From the NCBI RefSeq assembly GCF_014636315.1, contig NZ_BMED01000009.1:1-64000 (forward strand): DNA of 64,000 nucleotides, in the 5' to 3' direction. The notes beneath the pieces were generated by a model. The model ran no database searches. It saw nothing but the letters and a program-made list of their open reading frames with translations, and was not told the origin of the DNA. The stretch comes from Parundibacterium terreum (GTDB taxonomy: Bacteria; Pseudomonadota; Gammaproteobacteria; Burkholderiales; Burkholderiaceae_D). Position numbers and translations under genes: made by a program. Of the stretch, positions 61,544 through 64,000 are shown piece by piece. Each line of letters begins with the position of its first letter. Position 1 is the stretch's first letter.

Positions 61544-62780
61544 GCCGCTATACATCTATCTACAGCGCCCCGATAACGGAGAGTGGGTCACTGTAGGACG
61601 TTATACACTGGACCTTGCGACGAATGCTGGTAAATTCCTCTATGCGCCCAGTTACATAGAATCCGGCTTTGCTTGGTCAATCGACCCAGTGAATCTTCCT
61701 CTGATCCCTAACCACGATTTCGTCGCCCCGCGATACAGCGGCCTTCATGATGCTCTTCGCGATGCAAGTCCCGACGCCTGGGGCAAACTACTGCTCCAAA
61801 AGGAACACCAGCTGCCATCCAACACGCATGAATCCAAGTATCTCGTGTTAGCCAGCAATGCTGATAGGTGGGGGGCACTGGCGGTCGGCAAAACTAAATT
61901 GCCGTCCGTAGCAAACACGGCATTCCCAAAATTGCCCCAGCTTGACGCGTTGGCTCAGGAGCTGCTGGCCATTGCGGAGCGACGACCACCGGTCGATGCC
62001 AAGCTTCGTAGGCGACTTGTTGGAACCCCCAGCATAGGCGGAGCAAGAGCGAAGGCGACGATTCGTGACGGAGATGACTATTGGTTGGTCAAGCCGTTTT
62101 TACCTACTGATACGGCGGATATACCGCTATTGGAGCATGTGGCGCTCCAATGGGGGACCCTGGCCGGTATGAATTTCGCTAAGACGGTGCTACACCGCCT
62201 GTCTGGCGAGCAGAGCGTTGTTCGGGTACTGCGTTTTGACAGGCATGGGGAAAGACGCTTTATGACTATCAGCGGAGCATCCTTGCTTGGGACTGAGTAC
62301 CCTGGGGCCAGTTCTTCGGAAGTCGCGCGTTGGAGCTATCCCCGACTGGCGGAGGAACTGCGCCGGATAGGTGCCCCAGTCGAAGACTGGAAGGAGTTAT
62401 TCGACCGTATGGTGTTCAACGCTGTTGTTGGCAATGACGACGACCATCCAAGAAATCATGCTGCCATATACCAACCGTCCGAGCACAGGTGGCGTCTGTC
62501 GCCTGCCTTCGACGTTGTCCCTAACTCGGACGAAACACCGAAGCGTCTCACGCTTCAAGTGTCAGTCGGCACCTTTGCAATAAGTCGTGCTGCCTTTCTT
62601 GCCGACGCCGTTCGGTTTGGTTTCAAAACGTCGCAAGAAGCCGCAAGCCATCTGGACGCACTACTTGTTCGTATTGAATCAACATTTGGACAGGTTGCAT
62701 CACAGTTGCCAACTTCACTAAGATCTATGCTGTTGGATCGACTCGCGAGAAATGTAAAAGTGTTATCTGGGCTGCTATGA
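61533..62780 (+). CDS. hipA: HipA-like serine/threonine kinase toxin
   Basis: 415 residues. Gly-rich loop GTPSIGGARAKAT with Ser167 matching the autophosphorylated Ser150 of E. coli HipA; catalytic GNDDDHPRNHA (Asp303, Asn308); metal-binding PAFDVVPN (Asp327). All kinase motifs are intact, so the toxin is probably active. E. coli HipA phosphorylates GltX and causes growth arrest. The pair ends 56 bases before the right 137-bp repeat, i.e. at the edge of the island. Confidence 0.93.
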   Translation: MTSRPLYIYLQRPDNGEWVTVGRYTLDLATNAGKFLYAPSYIESGFAWSIDPVNLPLIPNHDFVAPRYSGLHDALRDASPDAWGKLLLQKEHQLPSNTHESKYLVLASNADRWGALAVGKTKLPSVANTAFPKLPQLDALAQELLAIAERRPPVDAKLRRRLVGTPSIGGARAKATIRDGDDYWLVKPFLPTDTADIPLLEHVALQWGTLAGMNFAKTVLHRLSGEQSVVRVLRFDRHGERRFMTISGASLLGTEYPGASSSEVARWSYPRLAEELRRIGAPVEDWKELFDRMVFNAVVGNDDDHPRNHAAIYQPSEHRWRLSPAFDVVPNSDETPKRLTLQVSVGTFAISRAAFLADAVRFGFKTSQEAASHLDALLVRIESTFGQVASQLPTSLRSMLLDRLARNVKVLSGLL

Positions 62781-62835
62781 GATGACCGGATCGTATCGCC
62801 GCAGTGACACAGCAACGTCATGCTTTTTTGGGACG

Positions 62836-62972
62836 TGAACTGCGCTATTGAACAAATGTAAAACTAATATATTCAATAGCTTACAGACGCTGGATTGGTG
62901 AAGTAATAGCGCAGTGAAATCCCTGTATATCCTTTATCCATGAGGGTTTGCGGGGAATGAATGTACAGGTTC
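62836..62972 (+). repeat. 137-bp direct repeat, right copy, abutting tRNA 3' end
   Basis: About 90 % identical to 29616-29752 in the same orientation, retaining the arms ACTGCGCT/AGCGCAGT (62839-62846 and 62908-62915). It ends TGTACAGGTTC and is followed at once by the 3' part of a tRNA, which makes it a candidate attachment-site arm or island terminus. Confidence 0.88.
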
Positions 62973-63010
62973 ATAGCCTACCGGGGGTTCGAATCCCCCT
63001 TTCTCCGCCA
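62973..63010 (+). other. 3' end of a serine-type tRNA (attachment-site fragment)
   Basis: T arm GGGGG-TTCGAAT-CCCCC (62983-62999), acceptor strand TTTCTCC, discriminator G and CCA at 63008-63010. The matching 5' acceptor GGAGAAA and the anticodon arm are not upstream; the 137-bp repeat is there instead. The preceding CATAGCCTACC looks like the variable arm of a class II tRNA such as tRNA-Ser. Such 3' fragments are the att duplicates left by tRNA-targeting integrases. Confidence 0.75.
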
Positions 63011-63017
63011 AAATACA

Positions 63018-63042
63018 AATGCCCGCGTAAGCGGGCATTTTC
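63018..63042 (+). terminator. Rho-independent terminator of the former tRNA gene
   Basis: AATGCCCGC-GTAA-GCGGGCATT followed by TTCTTTT, just after the tRNA 3' end. Confidence 0.85.
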
Positions 63043-63057
63043 TTTTGTGCACCAAGT

Positions 63058-63432
63058 TTATTTGTGAGGCGTCATCTTGATGACGCGCGAAATCTGGCCT
63101 GAGGTGAATCCGGTCCCCTGCGCAAAAGGTGCGCAATCGACTTGCGTCGTGTACGATTCCTGCACAACGAAATGGCCGACGAAGCGGTATCGATCCGAGT
63201 CCTGGCGAATAAATACGGGAACGGGATCAATTTGGCGGGACAGCGTGAAGCCGGATGCTCGCGCTGCTGCTCCGCTATTGCAGACAATATATTCTGGCGC
63301 TCTCGGATTTAAATCGGGACGCAGACATGCTGCGACAATTTTTCCACGAGAAGCTGGCAGGAACGATTCCTTGTTACCACCTACAGTCTGATGAATGTTT
63401 TCACGGCTGTAGTCTTTATTGAGTTCGAACAT
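63058..63432 (-). CDS. Hypothetical protein
   Basis: 124 residues beginning MFELNKDYSRENIHQTVGGN with GGAG eight bases before the ATG, so it looks real. The opening and the segments KIVAACLRPDLNPRAPEYIV and IDPVPVFIRQDSDRYRFVGHF resemble a small beta domain sometimes attached to HNH or restriction-type proteins, but this is recollection only. Stand-alone, no catalytic motif seen. Confidence 0.65.
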   Translation of the reverse strand: MFELNKDYSRENIHQTVGGNKESFLPASRGKIVAACLRPDLNPRAPEYIVCNSGAAARASGFTLSRQIDPVPVFIRQDSDRYRFVGHFVVQESYTTQVDCAPFAQGTGFTSGQISRVIKMTPHK

Positions 63433-63774
63433 AAAATTTCTCCATCCACCATAACAGCGGCTGCTGTATGAGCTCAGAAGGATAGCGGCTTCGATGTAAA
63501 AGTTTTATCAATCTTTTGTTATTCGGCATCAATAACGCATAAATTTCGGCGTCTCTGCGGGAACATAAGCTCCCGTTAATAAATGCCGCCTTTTTCCGCT
63601 GCCATTCATCGCTTGCATGCTCTTCGCTATCTTATGCAAGCCACTTCTAACGCTTAAGAATCTGTTGCGAGATTATGCAGGCTAACGCGTGTCGGTTAGG
63701 TGTATCGCCTTCTGCTGGGAGAATACTTCGTTTGCCGGGTGCGCTTTTTCTTAAAACGCATATGTCAACACGCC
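63433..63774. other. Spacer right of the tRNA fragment
   Basis: 340 bases between the small unknown gene and the kdpC-like end. No gene, and in particular no kdpD start, is visible. A five-base hairpin near 63560-63580 is weak. Confidence 0.45.
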
Positions 63775-64000
63775 CTAGCGGTAGTGTATGTTTTGTACGT
63801 CCAGGATTAAATTCAACGCCAGCAGGCTGACCTTGCCATCGCCAGGGTTTTGTTGCGGCTCAGCCTGCATACTGGAGTTGACCAACAGCCGCAAGGCTTC
63901 ACGCGGCATATTGCGCGCTCTCGCAATACGGTCTACTTGACGCAGCGCGGCAGCGCGGCTGATGTATAGAACATCTGATACAGGCTCGGCCAAGAAATAC
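63775..64000 (-). CDS. kdpC: KdpC-like potassium ATPase subunit, C-terminus (5' end outside window)
   Basis: The minus-strand frame runs in from the right edge. YISRAAALRQVDRIARARNM and VSLLALNLILDVQN align with the C-terminal part of KdpC ([20 protein letters not shown]...VVNIVELNLALD in E. coli, from memory). KdpC is the inner-membrane subunit that stabilises the KdpFABC K+ pump. The usual GEP/GQP turn before the last strand is replaced by GDGK, so some divergence is present. kdpDE does not follow in the next 700 bases. Confidence 0.65.
   Translation of the reverse strand, partial: YFLAEPVSDVLYISRAAALRQVDRIARARNMPREALRLLVNSSMQAEPQQNPGDGKVSLLALNLILDVQNIHYR

Noticed and set aside
29616-62972. 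CRISPR array from the repeated sequence
   Set aside because: Only two copies 33 kb apart and no cas genes.
62890-63010. Complete tRNA-Ser gene
   Set aside because: Only the T arm, acceptor 3' strand and CCA are present. The 5' acceptor strand and anticodon arm are missing, so it is scored as a fragment.

Overview
The window looks like chromosomal DNA of a Gram-negative betaproteobacterium of the Burkholderiales, most likely near Oxalobacteraceae (Collimonas/Herbaspirillum-like). This is inferred from the gene content: a cytochrome bo3 operon, JDVT-CTERM/MrtJ, several LysR/pirin/AzoR genes, an ECF/NrsF pair and LytTR and GGDEF-EAL signalling. No rRNA, complete tRNA or CRISPR array is visible.

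Layout. 1-2612: 3' part of a soluble multi-PAS/GAF histidine kinase. 3383-9142: a decayed second copy of the cyoC/cyoD junction, a MetA-type outer-membrane protein, then an intact cyoABCD operon (minus strand). 9793-14667: L-lactate dehydrogenase (lldD), quinone-dependent pyruvate oxidase (poxB) and Ohr. LldD and PoxB feed quinol that the bo3 oxidase can oxidise. 11279-11650 is a frameshifted coding relic. 15309-22906: the most striking block. It encodes a MrtJ intramembrane protease, a JDVT-CTERM c-type cytochrome with five Cys-paired repeats, TlpA, a DUF4266 lipoprotein, a DUF3570 barrel, ApbE and DsbD. I read it as an uncharacterised cell-envelope redox/flavinylation system. 23356-28895: an enoyl-CoA hydratase, a KdpD-core orphan kinase, and a peroxiredoxin/DsbD-like/ECF sigma/NrsF anti-sigma stress module.

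29194-63010: accessory region. A truncated tyrosine recombinase is followed by one copy of a 137-bp repeat. The second copy (about 90 % identical, same orientation) lies 33 kb away and abuts the 3' end of a Ser-type tRNA, so this looks like an old genomic island. Its cargo is: a LysR pseudogene with two stops; quinone oxidoreductase; aldo/keto reductase; Cache and solute-binding proteins; MFS exporter; azoreductase; two pirins; DoxX; three intact LysR regulators; a CocE hydrolase/acyl-CoA ligase/enoyl-CoA hydratase cluster with a clear promoter-operator and a TetR; another LysR; a CHASE-PAS-GAF-GGDEF-EAL protein; an orphan ECF sigma; a stand-alone EAL protein; a LytS/LytR pair with a divergent DUF2306 membrane protein; and HipBA. 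Right of the tRNA fragment lie a small unknown protein and the C-terminus of a KdpC-like protein cut by the window edge.

All calls come from reading sequence and family knowledge; no database search was run.
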